Assembly: GCF_003987145.1 (NCBI RefSeq)
Contig: NZ_PIPL01000001.1
Coordinates: forward strand, 806,001 to 870,000
Direction of reading: 5' to 3'
Source of the DNA: Aliidiomarina minuta
GTDB lineage: Bacteria > Pseudomonadota > Gammaproteobacteria > Enterobacterales > Alteromonadaceae
Length of the DNA stretch: 64,000 nt
Below are positions 50,458 to 59,890 of the stretch, in pieces; the first letter of the stretch is position 1; each line of letters opens with the position of its first letter. The notes under the pieces are model-generated. The model did not search any database, was not told the origin of the DNA, and was given only the letters and a program-made list of their open reading frames with translations. Position numbers and translations under genes: made by a program.

Positions 50458-53262
50458 CTATTTAATGGTTAGCGCGTCGTTGACTAATTTCTCTTGCTGC
50501 TCTTTATGCACTGAGGCATAACCCACCGCCGGAGAGGCAGATGCATTACGGCCAGCGTAGTTCAGCTTTGCTCCATCAGGAATTGCTTCACGGAAGTGAT
50601 GCTGACTACAATACCAGGCACCCTGGTTTTGCGGTTCTTCCTGACACCAGACGAAATCTTTCACATGCTGGTAATCTTCTAAAACTTTTGCCATTTCCTG
50701 ATGCGGGAACGGATAAAGTTGCTCTACGCGAACAATAGCCACTTCATTCAGTTCCTGCTCACGGCGTGCTTTACGCAGATCGTAATAGACCTTGCCGCCA
50801 CAGAAAACCACACGTTTCACTTTTTTTGTATCCTGCTTATCAATCTCACCGATTACATTATGGAATACACCTTCTGCAAGCTCTTCCATATTGGATACGG
50901 CATCCGGATGACGAAGCAGAGATTTTGGTGTCATCACAATCAATGGACGACGCACAGGACGGATCTGTTGACGTCGCAGCATATTATACACCTGAGCAGG
51001 CGTAGTTGGCGTGCACACCGACCAGTTATGGTCGGCGGACAGTTGCAGGAAACGCTCAAGGCGCGCTGAACTGTGCTCAGGTCCCTGTCCTTCATATCCG
51101 TGAGGAAGCAGAAGAGTCAGACCGCATAAGCGACCCCATTTCTGCTCACCGGAACTGAGGAACTGATCAATAACTACCTGAGCACCGTTGGCAAAGTCAC
51201 CAAACTGAGCTTCCCAGATAGTCAGAGTATTAGGTTCTGCCGTGGCATAACCATACTCAAATGCCATAACGGCTTCTTCGGATAACACCGAATCATAGAT
51301 ATCGATATCTGCCTGGTTCTCCGCAACATGCTTCAGCGGCAAATAGGTTTCTGCATCTTTCTGATTGTGCAAAACAGCATGGCGATGGAAGAAAGTACCG
51401 CGACCACTGTCCTGCCCTACCATACGAATACGATGCCCATGTTTTACCAGACTGGCGTAAGCTAAAGTTTCAGCCATGCCCCAGTCCATTTTGCGCTCGC
51501 CTTCAGCCATTTTACGGCGTTCTTCATAGACTTTATTAACCCGGGAGTTAAGCTTGAAACCTTCAGGTATTTCACTGATTTTACGGCCCAAATCTTCTAA
51601 CTCTGTAACGGTCATTTTCGAGTCGTAATCGACGTCCCACTCATTGTCTATAAAGGGCGACCAGTCAACAGAATGGGCCTTCATCGGCTGCCACTCGTCG
51701 ACTACGCAATCACCTTTATCCAGTGCATCGCGATAATCCTGGACCATTTGTTTAACCGACTTTTCATCGATTAAATTGGCTTCGATCAGACGCTTGGCAT
51801 AAAGCTCCCGAGTTACTGGGTGCTTTTTAATTTTTTGATACATCAGTGGCTGAGTCGCATTCGGCTCATCGGCTTCGTTGTGGCCATGACGGCGATAACA
51901 GACCAAATCAATAACTACATCACGTTTAAAGGTGTTGCGATAATCAATAGCCAGTTGCGAGACAAATAATACAGCTTCAGGATCATCCGCGTTAACATGG
52001 AAAATCGGAGCCTGAACCATCTTCGCGATATCAGTACAATACTGAGTAGAACGTGCGTCTTCGCGTTTTGAAGTGGTGAAACCGACCTGGTTATTAACCA
52101 CAATACGTATGCTGCCCCCCACCGAGAATGCGCGGGTTTGTGACAGGTTAAAAGTCTCCTGCATCACGCCCTGACCAGCAATAGCTGCGTCGCCATGTAA
52201 GGTGATAGGTAAAGCCTGGCTACCATCAGTGCAACCTCGACGCTCCATACGAGCACGCACAGACCCCATAACCACCGGATTGACAATTTCCAGATGGGAC
52301 GGGTTAAACGCCAGCGCTAAATGAACATCGCCGCCTTCCGTTTTGAAGTCAGACGAGAAACCCATATGGTATTTCACATCGCCAGATTTCTCACCAATAC
52401 TGGCTTTACCGGCAAATTCGTTAAACAGTTCCTGCGGGTGCTTGCCTAATACGTTAATCAGTACATTCAACCGACCACGATGCGCCATGCCTACAACAAC
52501 TTCTTTAGCGCCTGTTTCACCACCGCGGTGAATCAGAGCTTTCATCATGGAAACCAGGCTATCGCCACCTTCCAGAGAAAAACGCTTGGCCCCCGGGTAT
52601 TTAGAGCCCAGATATTTTTCAAGACCATCAGCAGCTGTCAGCTCTTTTAATAAACGCAGACGCACTTCTTTGCTGAATTCAGGCTGCCCCAACTGAGATT
52701 CGACGCGTTGTTGAATCCAGCGCTTTTCTTCAGTCGAGGTAATGTGCATATATTCAGCACCGATGGAACCACAGTAAATTTTTTCCAGGGCCGAATGTAT
52801 ATCACCCAGTTTAGCGCTGTCTTTGCCTATTGCCAAAGACCCCACGTTAAACTCAGTGTCATAATCGTCTTTGCTCAATGCATGATGGTCCAGCGAAAGA
52901 TCGGGAACTTCGTCCTGCTTCCACAAACCCAAAGGATCCAGGTTTGCATGTTGATGACCGCGAAAGCGATAGGCATTAATAAGCTGTAATACTTTGACCT
53001 GTTTTTCAGAGGTTTCAGAGTTACCACCCTGACTACCAGCCATCTTCAGCTTATTTTTCGCCATTTCGCGAAACTGATCGCGTATTTCGCTGTGTTTAAC
53101 ATCCTTGCCTACAGCAGGCATACTGTCAAACAACTCGCGCCATTCATCCCCGACAGCACTCGGGTCATCCAAATACAGCTCGAAAAGCTCCTCTACGTAA
53201 CCGATGTTTCCACCCGCTAAGTGAGAAGACTCTAACCAGGCTTGCATTGCACCATCTTGCAT
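50458..53262 (-). CDS. sucA: 2-oxoglutarate dehydrogenase E1 component
   Basis: 934 residues (933 in E. coli). A thiamine-diphosphate enzyme with the family pieces SLEGGDSLVSMMKALI, VVGMAHRGRLNVL, GDAAIAGQGVMQET and RRHGHNEADEPNATQPLMYQ, and the C-terminal LLPHGYEGQGPEHSSARLER. A TTG five codons upstream is possible, but ATG at 53262 with AAGGA seven bases before gives MQDGAMQAWLESSH, matching E. coli SucA. It lies between sdhB and sucB in the main TCA operon. Confidence 0.97.
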   Translation of the reverse strand: MQDGAMQAWLESSHLAGGNIGYVEELFELYLDDPSAVGDEWRELFDSMPAVGKDVKHSEIRDQFREMAKNKLKMAGSQGGNSETSEKQVKVLQLINAYRFRGHQHANLDPLGLWKQDEVPDLSLDHHALSKDDYDTEFNVGSLAIGKDSAKLGDIHSALEKIYCGSIGAEYMHITSTEEKRWIQQRVESQLGQPEFSKEVRLRLLKELTAADGLEKYLGSKYPGAKRFSLEGGDSLVSMMKALIHRGGETGAKEVVVGMAHRGRLNVLINVLGKHPQELFNEFAGKASIGEKSGDVKYHMGFSSDFKTEGGDVHLALAFNPSHLEIVNPVVMGSVRARMERRGCTDGSQALPITLHGDAAIAGQGVMQETFNLSQTRAFSVGGSIRIVVNNQVGFTTSKREDARSTQYCTDIAKMVQAPIFHVNADDPEAVLFVSQLAIDYRNTFKRDVVIDLVCYRRHGHNEADEPNATQPLMYQKIKKHPVTRELYAKRLIEANLIDEKSVKQMVQDYRDALDKGDCVVDEWQPMKAHSVDWSPFIDNEWDVDYDSKMTVTELEDLGRKISEIPEGFKLNSRVNKVYEERRKMAEGERKMDWGMAETLAYASLVKHGHRIRMVGQDSGRGTFFHRHAVLHNQKDAETYLPLKHVAENQADIDIYDSVLSEEAVMAFEYGYATAEPNTLTIWEAQFGDFANGAQVVIDQFLSSGEQKWGRLCGLTLLLPHGYEGQGPEHSSARLERFLQLSADHNWSVCTPTTPAQVYNMLRRQQIRPVRRPLIVMTPKSLLRHPDAVSNMEELAEGVFHNVIGEIDKQDTKKVKRVVFCGGKVYYDLRKARREQELNEVAIVRVEQLYPFPHQEMAKVLEDYQHVKDFVWCQEEPQNQGAWYCSQHHFREAIPDGAKLNYAGRNASASPAVGYASVHKEQQEKLVNDALTIK

Positions 53263-53307
53263 TGCTTTTCCTTTCAATCTGTTACCACAAAAAAAAGCAG
53301 CGGCGGC

Positions 53308-54021
53308 CTAGACCGCGCGGCTCAACAGCATAGATTTAATATGACCAATTGCCTTTGTCGGGTTGAGTCCCTTAGGACACACGCTAACGCAGTTCATAAT
53401 GCCATGACAACGGAAAACACTGAAGGCATCATCCAAGTCATCCAGGCGCTGTTCTGTCGCTGTATCGCGAGTGTCTGCCAGGAAGCGGTAGGCGTGAAGC
53501 AAACCAGCTGGCCCTACAAACTTGTCAGGATTCCACCAGAAAGATGGACATGACGATGAGCAACAGGCACATAAAATACACTCATACAGTCCATCAAGCT
53601 TAGCACGCTCTTCCGGAGACTGCAGGCGCTCACGCGCCGGTGGATTCTTATCCTCGTTGATCAAATAAGGCTTAACTCTTTCATACTGAGTATAGAACTG
53701 CTCAAGGTCTACAATCAGGTCACGAATAACAGGTAACCCCGGTAAGGGGCGTACCACGATTTTATTCGACTTCAATGAAGAAACGGGAGTAATGCAACCC
53801 AGACCATTTTTACCATTAATGTTAAAACCGTCTGAACCACATACACCCTCACGACAAGAGCGACGAAATGCCAGTGAGGGGTCCTGCTCTTTCAGTTTAA
53901 TTAAAGCATCCAGAACCATCATGTCCTGATCTTCTTCAAACTCCAGCGTGTAATCCTGCATGCGAGGCTTAGCATCGACATCAGGGTTGTAACGATAGAT
54001 AGAAAACTGCACTTTTTTCAT
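53308..54021 (-). CDS. sdhB: Succinate dehydrogenase iron-sulfur subunit
   Basis: 237 residues (238 in E. coli). The [2Fe-2S] ligands lie in RRSCREGVCGSDGFNING and NGLGC. The [4Fe-4S] and [3Fe-4S] ligands lie in ECILCACCSSSCPSFWW and CHGIMNCVSVCPKGLNP. It carries electrons from SdhA to the quinone site. A frame 16 codons longer would overlap sdhA and add a very basic leader; ATG at 54021 aligns with E. coli SdhB. Confidence 0.97.
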   Translation of the reverse strand: MKKVQFSIYRYNPDVDAKPRMQDYTLEFEEDQDMMVLDALIKLKEQDPSLAFRRSCREGVCGSDGFNINGKNGLGCITPVSSLKSNKIVVRPLPGLPVIRDLIVDLEQFYTQYERVKPYLINEDKNPPARERLQSPEERAKLDGLYECILCACCSSSCPSFWWNPDKFVGPAGLLHAYRFLADTRDTATEQRLDDLDDAFSVFRCHGIMNCVSVCPKGLNPTKAIGHIKSMLLSRAV

Positions 54022-54034
54022 CGTTTTAGCCCTT

Positions 54035-55795
54035 TTAATAAGTTCGCGCTTTCGGCGGGAACGCTTCACGAGACTTAGGTGACATATTTACATCACGAGT
54101 CGCCATGGACTCATCTTCAGGACGGTAAACCGTATGCACCAGCCATTTTTCGTCATCCCGATCCGGGAAGTCGGCACGACTATGGGCGCCACGACTTTCT
54201 TCGCGGAAACTTGCCGAAACAGCCGTCGAGTAAGCGGTTTCCATCAGATTGTCCAGCTCCAGACATTCAATACGCTGGGTATTAAATTCGGTGCTGTTGT
54301 CGTCCAGACGTGCATGCTTCAAGCGCTCACGGATTTCACCTAACTCTTTCAGGCCTTCGCTCATTGCCTTGCCTTCACGGAATACCGAGAAGTTAAGCTG
54401 CATGCAGGTTTGTAAATCTTTGCGAATTTGCACCGGGTCTTCGCCTTTCTGTGTGCTGTTCCAGCGATTCACACGTGACATAGCCGCTTCAAGATCGCTT
54501 TCAGAAGCTTCACGAGCCAGCGGAGTAGCCGCCAGTGCGTCTGCAAGATGTAAACCTGTAGCGCGACCAAATACCACTAAATCTAGCAATGAGTTGCCGC
54601 CCAGACGATTGGCACCATGTACGGATACGCAAGCTATCTCGCCGCAGGCAAAAAGCCCTTGCACAGAAGATGTTTTACCATTGGCATCAACCTGTAACAC
54701 CTGGCCATTCACATCTGTTGGTATACCGCCCATCATGTAGTGGCAGGTAGGAACGACTGGAATAGGCTCTTCTGCCGGATCAACGTGAGCAAAGGTCTTC
54801 GCTAAGTCACATACACCTGGTAAGCGTGACTCCAGAACCTCACGTCCCAGATGATCAAGCTTAAGCTTAATATGCGGACCGTAAGGACCTTCACAGCCCC
54901 GACCTTCACGAATTTCGGTCATCATAGAACGGGAGACTACGTCACGTGACGCTAAATCTTTAGCGTTCGGCGCATAACGCTCCATAAAGCGCTCACCATC
55001 TTTATTTAGCAGATAACCGCCCTCGCCACGACAACCTTCGGTGACCAGCGAACCGGCACCGGCAATACCGGTTGGGTGGAACTGCCACATTTCCATGTCC
55101 TGTACAGGCACACCAGCACGCAGTGCCATGCCCACACCGTCACCGGTGTTAATGTGTGCGTTGGTAGTGGACGAGTAAATACGGCCCGCACCACCAGTTG
55201 CTAACACAACGGCCTTAGCTTTGATGAAATAGGTTTCACCGGTTTCAATGCATAGAGCCGTAGTACCTACGATAACGCCGTCCTGGTTTTTAACCAGATC
55301 CAGTGCATACCACTCAGACAATACGGTTGTTTTGTTTTTTACGTTTTGCTGATACAGCAAGTGCAATAACGCGTGACCGGTGCGGTCAGCCGCTGCTGCA
55401 GTACGCGCTGCCTGTTCGCCACCAAATTCTTTAGACTGGCCGCCGAAAGGACGCTGATAGACTTTGCCGTTTTCAAAACGCGAGAAAGGCAGACCCATAT
55501 TTTCCATTTCAAGAATGGCTTCAGGACCTGACTTACACATGTATTCGATAGCATCCTGGTCACCGATATAATCCGAACCTTTTACAGTATCGAACATATG
55601 CCATTCCCAGTTATCTTCATGGGCATTGCCCAAGGCCACGGTAATACCGCCCTGAGCAGATACGGTGTGCGAACGGGTTGGAAATACTTTCGACATCAAC
55701 GCACAGGTCATGCCATTTTTCGAAATCTGTAGCGCAGCTCGCATACCAGCGCCGCCGGCGCCGATAACTACTGCATCAAATTCAAGTTCTTTCAT
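54035..55795 (-). CDS. sdhA: Succinate dehydrogenase flavoprotein subunit
   Basis: 586 residues (588 in E. coli). GAGGAGMRAALQI binds FAD, SHTVSAQGG includes the His that bonds FAD covalently, and WQFHPTGI, HYMMGGIPT and GANRLGGNSLLDLVVFGR are in the active site. It oxidises succinate to fumarate on the cytosolic face. ATG at 55795 starts two bases after the sdhD stop; a start five codons earlier would overlap sdhD. Confidence 0.97.
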   Translation of the reverse strand: MKELEFDAVVIGAGGAGMRAALQISKNGMTCALMSKVFPTRSHTVSAQGGITVALGNAHEDNWEWHMFDTVKGSDYIGDQDAIEYMCKSGPEAILEMENMGLPFSRFENGKVYQRPFGGQSKEFGGEQAARTAAAADRTGHALLHLLYQQNVKNKTTVLSEWYALDLVKNQDGVIVGTTALCIETGETYFIKAKAVVLATGGAGRIYSSTTNAHINTGDGVGMALRAGVPVQDMEMWQFHPTGIAGAGSLVTEGCRGEGGYLLNKDGERFMERYAPNAKDLASRDVVSRSMMTEIREGRGCEGPYGPHIKLKLDHLGREVLESRLPGVCDLAKTFAHVDPAEEPIPVVPTCHYMMGGIPTDVNGQVLQVDANGKTSSVQGLFACGEIACVSVHGANRLGGNSLLDLVVFGRATGLHLADALAATPLAREASESDLEAAMSRVNRWNSTQKGEDPVQIRKDLQTCMQLNFSVFREGKAMSEGLKELGEIRERLKHARLDDNSTEFNTQRIECLELDNLMETAYSTAVSASFREESRGAHSRADFPDRDDEKWLVHTVYRPEDESMATRDVNMSPKSREAFPPKARTY

Positions 55796-55797
55796 GT

Positions 55798-56145
55798 TTA
55801 TACACCCCACAACACGAACAGGCCGATGAACCAGTAGACGATTAACGTCAGGCTGACAATGAATTGCAATACACCGCGGCCAAAGGAATTTTTAATGTAG
55901 TCTGTCAATACCTGCCAAATACCAATCCAGCCATGAATTAACAGGCCACTCAGAGCCAGCATGGTGAAAACTTTCATCCAGGTAGCACTAAATAAAGCAG
56001 TCCAGACTTCATACGTCAGTTGAGGCGTAGAAACTAAGAAACTGACCATAAAAATGGCGTAGAAAACCAGTATCAGAGCACTGGCACGTAACAGAATAAA
56101 GTCGTGCGTACCGCTACGACCAAAAGTAGATGCAACTTTTACCAT
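55798..56145 (-). CDS. sdhD: Succinate dehydrogenase membrane anchor SdhD
   Basis: 115 residues (115 in E. coli) with three helices. The haem and quinone features LLIHGWIGIWQVLTDYIK include the haem-ligand His and the Asp-Tyr of the quinone site. GGAG lies eight bases before the ATG. It overlaps sdhC by seven bases. Confidence 0.94.
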   Translation of the reverse strand: MVKVASTFGRSGTHDFILLRASALILVFYAIFMVSFLVSTPQLTYEVWTALFSATWMKVFTMLALSGLLIHGWIGIWQVLTDYIKNSFGRGVLQFIVSLTLIVYWFIGLFVLWGV

Positions 56146-56513
56146 AACCAGACTCCTGACAGCACAGATAAGATGATGGCCAGACCAATAACGATCTGCG
56201 CACTCAGGTTACCGGACTTAAGTTCTTCCCAGTGTCCCAGTTCCATCATGATGTGGCGTAAACCAGCTAGCAGGTGATAGCCAAGCGCAGTCAGTATGCC
56301 CCAGACTACAAACTTCACCAGTGGGTTAGCAAACACGTCCTGCGCTTGCATGAATCCTTCCGCAGACGACAGCGATAAAGCCAGCAACCAAACCAGTAAA
56401 CCAATAGTCACCAACATGATGACACCGGACACACGGTGCAGTATTGAAGCAATCGCTGAAGCAGGAAAACTTATGGTACTAAGTTCTAAATTAACAGGTC
56501 TTTGTTTTTTCAC
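56139..56513 (-). CDS. sdhC: Succinate dehydrogenase cytochrome b556 subunit SdhC
   Basis: 124 residues (129 in E. coli) with three helices. The pattern KKQRPVNLELSTISFPASAI-ASILHRVSGV gives the quinone-site Ser and Arg, and ALGYHLLAGLRHIMME holds the haem-ligand His. The start is GTG at 56513, because it aligns with the KKQRPVNL of E. coli SdhC and has AAGG ten bases before. It is the first gene of sdhCDAB-sucAB. Confidence 0.94.
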   Translation of the reverse strand: MKKQRPVNLELSTISFPASAIASILHRVSGVIMLVTIGLLVWLLALSLSSAEGFMQAQDVFANPLVKFVVWGILTALGYHLLAGLRHIMMELGHWEELKSGNLSAQIVIGLAIILSVLSGVWLW

Positions 56514-56876
56514 GATTGTTGCCTTATTTCAAAGCAATGAATGAAGAGTTGGCAAAGTATATCCAGCAGCGCTTACAATTACAATTACTCTGCGCCATCG
56601 GATTTCTTATTCGTATGTTAGGTACGCTAAGGGTAACAGATTGGTTTTCATTTCGGTCTACGACTAAAGTAGATTAAATGAATCGTTTTTTTTACGGTTA
56701 TCCTGTAGAGGCTGATATACTGTAACCAATAGGTATTACAACGAGTAAAATCGACTGTAAAAATCTAAACGCGCGTTTACGAAAAATTGACAGACCCCCC
56801 TGTGATCGAGTAAAACTAGCGCACTTTTCCGATTCGATTCCGATTCGAACTTTAACGAAAGCGAGGAGATTTCCTT
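56514..56876. promoter_or_regulatory. Divergent gltA/sdhC control region
   Basis: 363 bp without a gene. TTGACA (56787-56792) and TAAAAC (56811-56816) with 18-nt spacing form a good gltA promoter. Downstream of it a direct repeat CCGATTCGA (56829-56837 and 56840-56848) lies 11 bp apart, and AGGAG precedes the gltA start. The sdhC side has a run of AT-rich DNA but no promoter I can fix. Regulators such as ArcA or CRP are likely by analogy; no clear site is seen. Confidence 0.55.
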
Positions 56877-58157
56877 ATGGCTGACCGTAAAGCCACCCTG
56901 CAAATCGATGGTAAGAGCATTGAGCTTCCAGTGCTGTCACCAGCTGCAGGTTACGATGTTGTTGACGTACGTACACTTGGCAAGCACGGCTATTTCACGT
57001 TCGACCCGGGCTTCCTGGCCACTGGGTCATGTGAATCTAAAATCACCTACATTGATGGTGACAAGGGTGTTCTGTTACACCGCGGCTATCCAATAGATGA
57101 ACTTGCTACCCAGGCTGACTACCTTGAAGTCTGCTACATGCTATTAAATGGTGAAGCGCCAACCGCTGAGCAGTTTAAAGAGTTTGAAGAAACTATTACC
57201 CATCACACTATGGTGCATCAGGGTATTCATAACTTCTTTAACGGTTTCCGTCGTGACTCGCATCCTATGGCAATGCTATGCGCTACCGTAGCCGCCTTGT
57301 CTTCGTTCTACCATGATGACCTGGATATCGCGGATCCGAAACAGCGTATGCGCAGCGCGCACCGCCTGATTGCAAAAATGCCCACCATCGCTGCTATGTG
57401 TTACAAGCACAGCATTGGCCAGCCTTTTGTGTATCCGAAGAATGACCTGAGCTATTCAGAGAATTTCCTGAACATGATGTTCTCGGTCCCCGCTGAAGAT
57501 TACAAAGTAAACCCTGTCATTGCTAAAGCAATGGACCGGATTTTCACTTTACACGCTGACCATGAACAGAACGCATCAACTTCAACCGTGCGTCTGGCCG
57601 GTTCTTCAGGTGCTAATCCGTATGCCTGTATCGCCGCTGGTGTAGCCTCATTGTGGGGGCCTGCACACGGTGGAGCTAACGAAGCCTGCCTGAACATGCT
57701 GGCAGAAATTGGTTCGGTTGATCGCATTCCTGAGTTCATTAAGCGCGCTAAAGATAAAGAAGACCCTTTCCGTCTGATGGGCTTTGGTCACCGCGTTTAT
57801 AAAAACTTTGATCCACGTGCGACTGTCATGCGTGATAGCTGTCATGAAGTACTGAAAGAGTTAAAGGTTCAGGATCCCCTGCTTGACGTAGCTATGGAAC
57901 TGGAACGCATTGCTTTGGAAGACGAATATTTTGTTGAGAAAAAACTCTACCCGAACGTAGATTTCTACTCAGGCATTATTCTGAAAGCCATTGGCATTCC
58001 AACCAGTATGTTCACCGTTATCTTTGCGCTGTCGCGCACAGTAGGCTGGATTTCTCACTGGGACGAAATGCTGGGCGAAAAAGGCCAGAAAATTGGTCGT
58101 CCTCGTCAGCTTTATACCGGTGAAACGCAACGCAAGTTCAAGCCAATCAAACGATAA
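56877..58157 (+). CDS. gltA: Citrate synthase
   Basis: 426 residues (427 in E. coli). A type II, NADH-sensitive hexameric form. Catalytic residues lie in ADHEQNASTSTVRLAGSSG (His), WGPAHGGANEACLNML (His) and MGFGHRVYKNFDPRATVM (His and Asp nearby). It condenses oxaloacetate and acetyl-CoA as the first step of the TCA cycle and is divergent from the sdh-suc operon, as in E. coli. Confidence 0.98.
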   Translation: MADRKATLQIDGKSIELPVLSPAAGYDVVDVRTLGKHGYFTFDPGFLATGSCESKITYIDGDKGVLLHRGYPIDELATQADYLEVCYMLLNGEAPTAEQFKEFEETITHHTMVHQGIHNFFNGFRRDSHPMAMLCATVAALSSFYHDDLDIADPKQRMRSAHRLIAKMPTIAAMCYKHSIGQPFVYPKNDLSYSENFLNMMFSVPAEDYKVNPVIAKAMDRIFTLHADHEQNASTSTVRLAGSSGANPYACIAAGVASLWGPAHGGANEACLNMLAEIGSVDRIPEFIKRAKDKEDPFRLMGFGHRVYKNFDPRATVMRDSCHEVLKELKVQDPLLDVAMELERIALEDEYFVEKKLYPNVDFYSGIILKAIGIPTSMFTVIFALSRTVGWISHWDEMLGEKGQKIGRPRQLYTGETQRKFKPIKR

Positions 58158-58172
58158 GATTGAATGCTTTAG

Positions 58173-58199
58173 AAAAAACCGCCGCCAGGCGGTTTTTTT
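58173..58199. terminator. Terminator after gltA, running into the alkC stop
   Basis: AAAAAACCGCC (58173-58183), loop GCCA and GGCGGTTTTTTT form a strong hairpin. Its T-tract overlaps the stop codon of the convergent alkC gene; the A-tract on the other side could also terminate alkC. Confidence 0.92.
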
Positions 58200-59325
58200 A
58201 TACCTGTTTCTGGTTCAGCTGCAAATCAAAATACCCCAGCTTATGAGCCGTTCCGTTAATCAACGCTTCCACCCGATGGCACCCTGCATACAAAGTTCGC
58301 GTAGTCATCGCTTTCAGAGATACTTTTTTAGCCAGATGAATTTTTTCACCGGGCCCTAGTTGCAGGCTTTTCAGCTTAAATACTTCACCATTTTGTGTAC
58401 CATTCGACTTCATAAAATAAACACAAAAATCAATCATTAACGGCTGTGTCTGAGAACTTCTAGACACCAGGTCAAAACTAACCTTCACCTCTTCGCCTAA
58501 GTTTGCCTGTCGCGGAGTAATCTGAGGGTTTTCAATGGCTATCTGTATATCCTGAACATATCCAAGCACCGCCAAAGCACCCTGATGCCCCTGTTTTATA
58601 AGACTTCGTAAAGCATGCCGAATAAGCCACTGTCGCTGCACAGAGGCGTCCTTTTGCCAGTTTTCCATTAGATCCACCACCAATTGCGGATGGTCTTTGC
58701 TGATGTCATTAAGGTTGTTGGCGACTGAGCGCCGCACATAAAGCACAGGGTCGTCTTTCAATATGTCGAGCAACTGAATAACGGGCTGAGGGTCTTTTTG
58801 AAATGCTGGTAAACGCGACGCCCAGGGTAATCGGGGACGAGTGCCCTCGGACACTAAGCGACGTACATGTTCATTTTTATCTTTTACCCACTCGTCTAAC
58901 TTACTCATTGTTTGCTCAGGATAATGCCGCAAAAAAGGACGAATACAAAACTCCGCCGTAAACCGCTGAGTTAATTCATATTGCGTCTGCATGGCTGCAT
59001 CGAAGTAAGGAAGCCCATATTCACTGATAAAAAAACTATGCGGCAGGTAGAAAAAAGGCGCCTTTCCATAACCATGATTTTGCCCCAGAGTGACGCCCAT
59101 GGAGGTCCGTAATATACTGAGCGCCTGTTCCGTATTATCAGGTAAATACTGACGCAGAACTCTCGCAATCTGAGCGCCCCGCTGCATAAGTTCCAGGTTC
59201 TCAAAGTTCTCAGCTACTAAAGCTAAAAAAGCTTCTGAATTAAAGTCTGTCCATTCTTTTTGTATCTGCTGCGCCAGTTCCTCCGCACTTTGCAAATTCA
59301 ACTGATGTTTCAGTAACTCGGCCAT
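58198..59325 (-). CDS. DNA alkylation repair protein, AlkC-like
   Basis: 375 residues. The N-terminal 240 or so are HEAT-like helical repeats with ISEYGLPYFDAAM, TAEFCIRPFLRHYPEQT, VRRLVSEGTRPRLPWASRL and PVLYVRRSVANNLNDISKDHP. This is the AlkC/AlkD fold that excises N3- and N7-alkyl purines without base flipping. The last 120 residues are beta-rich, consistent with the Ig-like domain of AlkC. It shares a terminator with gltA. Family assignment is good; substrate range is inferred. Confidence 0.85.
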   Translation of the reverse strand: MAELLKHQLNLQSAEELAQQIQKEWTDFNSEAFLALVAENFENLELMQRGAQIARVLRQYLPDNTEQALSILRTSMGVTLGQNHGYGKAPFFYLPHSFFISEYGLPYFDAAMQTQYELTQRFTAEFCIRPFLRHYPEQTMSKLDEWVKDKNEHVRRLVSEGTRPRLPWASRLPAFQKDPQPVIQLLDILKDDPVLYVRRSVANNLNDISKDHPQLVVDLMENWQKDASVQRQWLIRHALRSLIKQGHQGALAVLGYVQDIQIAIENPQITPRQANLGEEVKVSFDLVSRSSQTQPLMIDFCVYFMKSNGTQNGEVFKLKSLQLGPGEKIHLAKKVSLKAMTTRTLYAGCHRVEALINGTAHKLGYFDLQLNQKQV

Positions 59326-59410
59326 GCCGCCCCCATCATTGGCTTATTTGGTATCTGTGCTAGCTTTAAGTTAGTACTTAGTTAAGCATACTTTAAACAG
59401 GAGAAGCACC

Positions 59411-59839
59411 ATGGCATTTGATAAAGTTTTATACACAGCTTACACCGAAGCTACAGGTGGCCGGGATGGCCGTGCCGTATCCAATGACGGGGCTCTTGAT
59501 GTAAGTCTGAGCGTTCCCAAAGAAATGGGTGGCCAGGGTGGTGAAGGAACTAACCCGGAACAGCTGTTTGCTGCGGGTTATTCCGCTTGTTTTTTAGGTG
59601 CCTTAGGCGCCGTAGCCGGTAAAGAGGAAATGAAGCTGCCAAAAGATGCTTCTATCAAAGCTGCGGTAAGCATTGGCGAAACAGAAAAGAACCTGGACAT
59701 TGAAGTAGAATTACATATTTCATTGCCTGGTCTGGATGCTGATGAAGGCAAAGAACTGATAGAAAAAGCGCATCAGGTTTGCCCTTATTCACGCGCCACA
59801 CGCGGTAATATCAAAGTGACACTCACCCTGGTTGAATAA
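59411..59839 (+). CDS. ohr: Organic hydroperoxide resistance protein Ohr
   Basis: 142 residues. The Ohr branch of the Ohr/OsmC family: a thiol peroxidase that reduces organic and fatty-acid hydroperoxides using dihydrolipoamide. The reactive pair is Cys60 (YSACFLGAL) and Cys124 (HQVCPYSRATRGN), with Arg18 (GGRDGR) and Glu50 (GTNPEQLFAAGY) in their usual places. AGGAG precedes the ATG. No ohrR gene is adjacent in this window. Confidence 0.94.
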   Translation: MAFDKVLYTAYTEATGGRDGRAVSNDGALDVSLSVPKEMGGQGGEGTNPEQLFAAGYSACFLGALGAVAGKEEMKLPKDASIKAAVSIGETEKNLDIEVELHISLPGLDADEGKELIEKAHQVCPYSRATRGNIKVTLTLVE

Positions 59840-59842
59840 CTA

Positions 59843-59873
59843 AAACCCCGTGCAGCAATGCTGGGCGGGGTTT
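59843..59873 (+). terminator. Probable terminator of ohr
   Basis: AAACCCCG (59843-59850) pairs with CGGGGTTT (59866-59873), with an inner CAGC/GCTG pairing. The following T-tract is short, so efficiency is uncertain. Confidence 0.6.
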
Positions 59874-59890
59874 CTCCTGAATAAATCCGG

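Noticed and set aside
53242..53553. Plus-strand frame across the sdhB-sucA gap
   Set aside because: It runs antisense through conserved sdhB codons, and nothing suggests translation.
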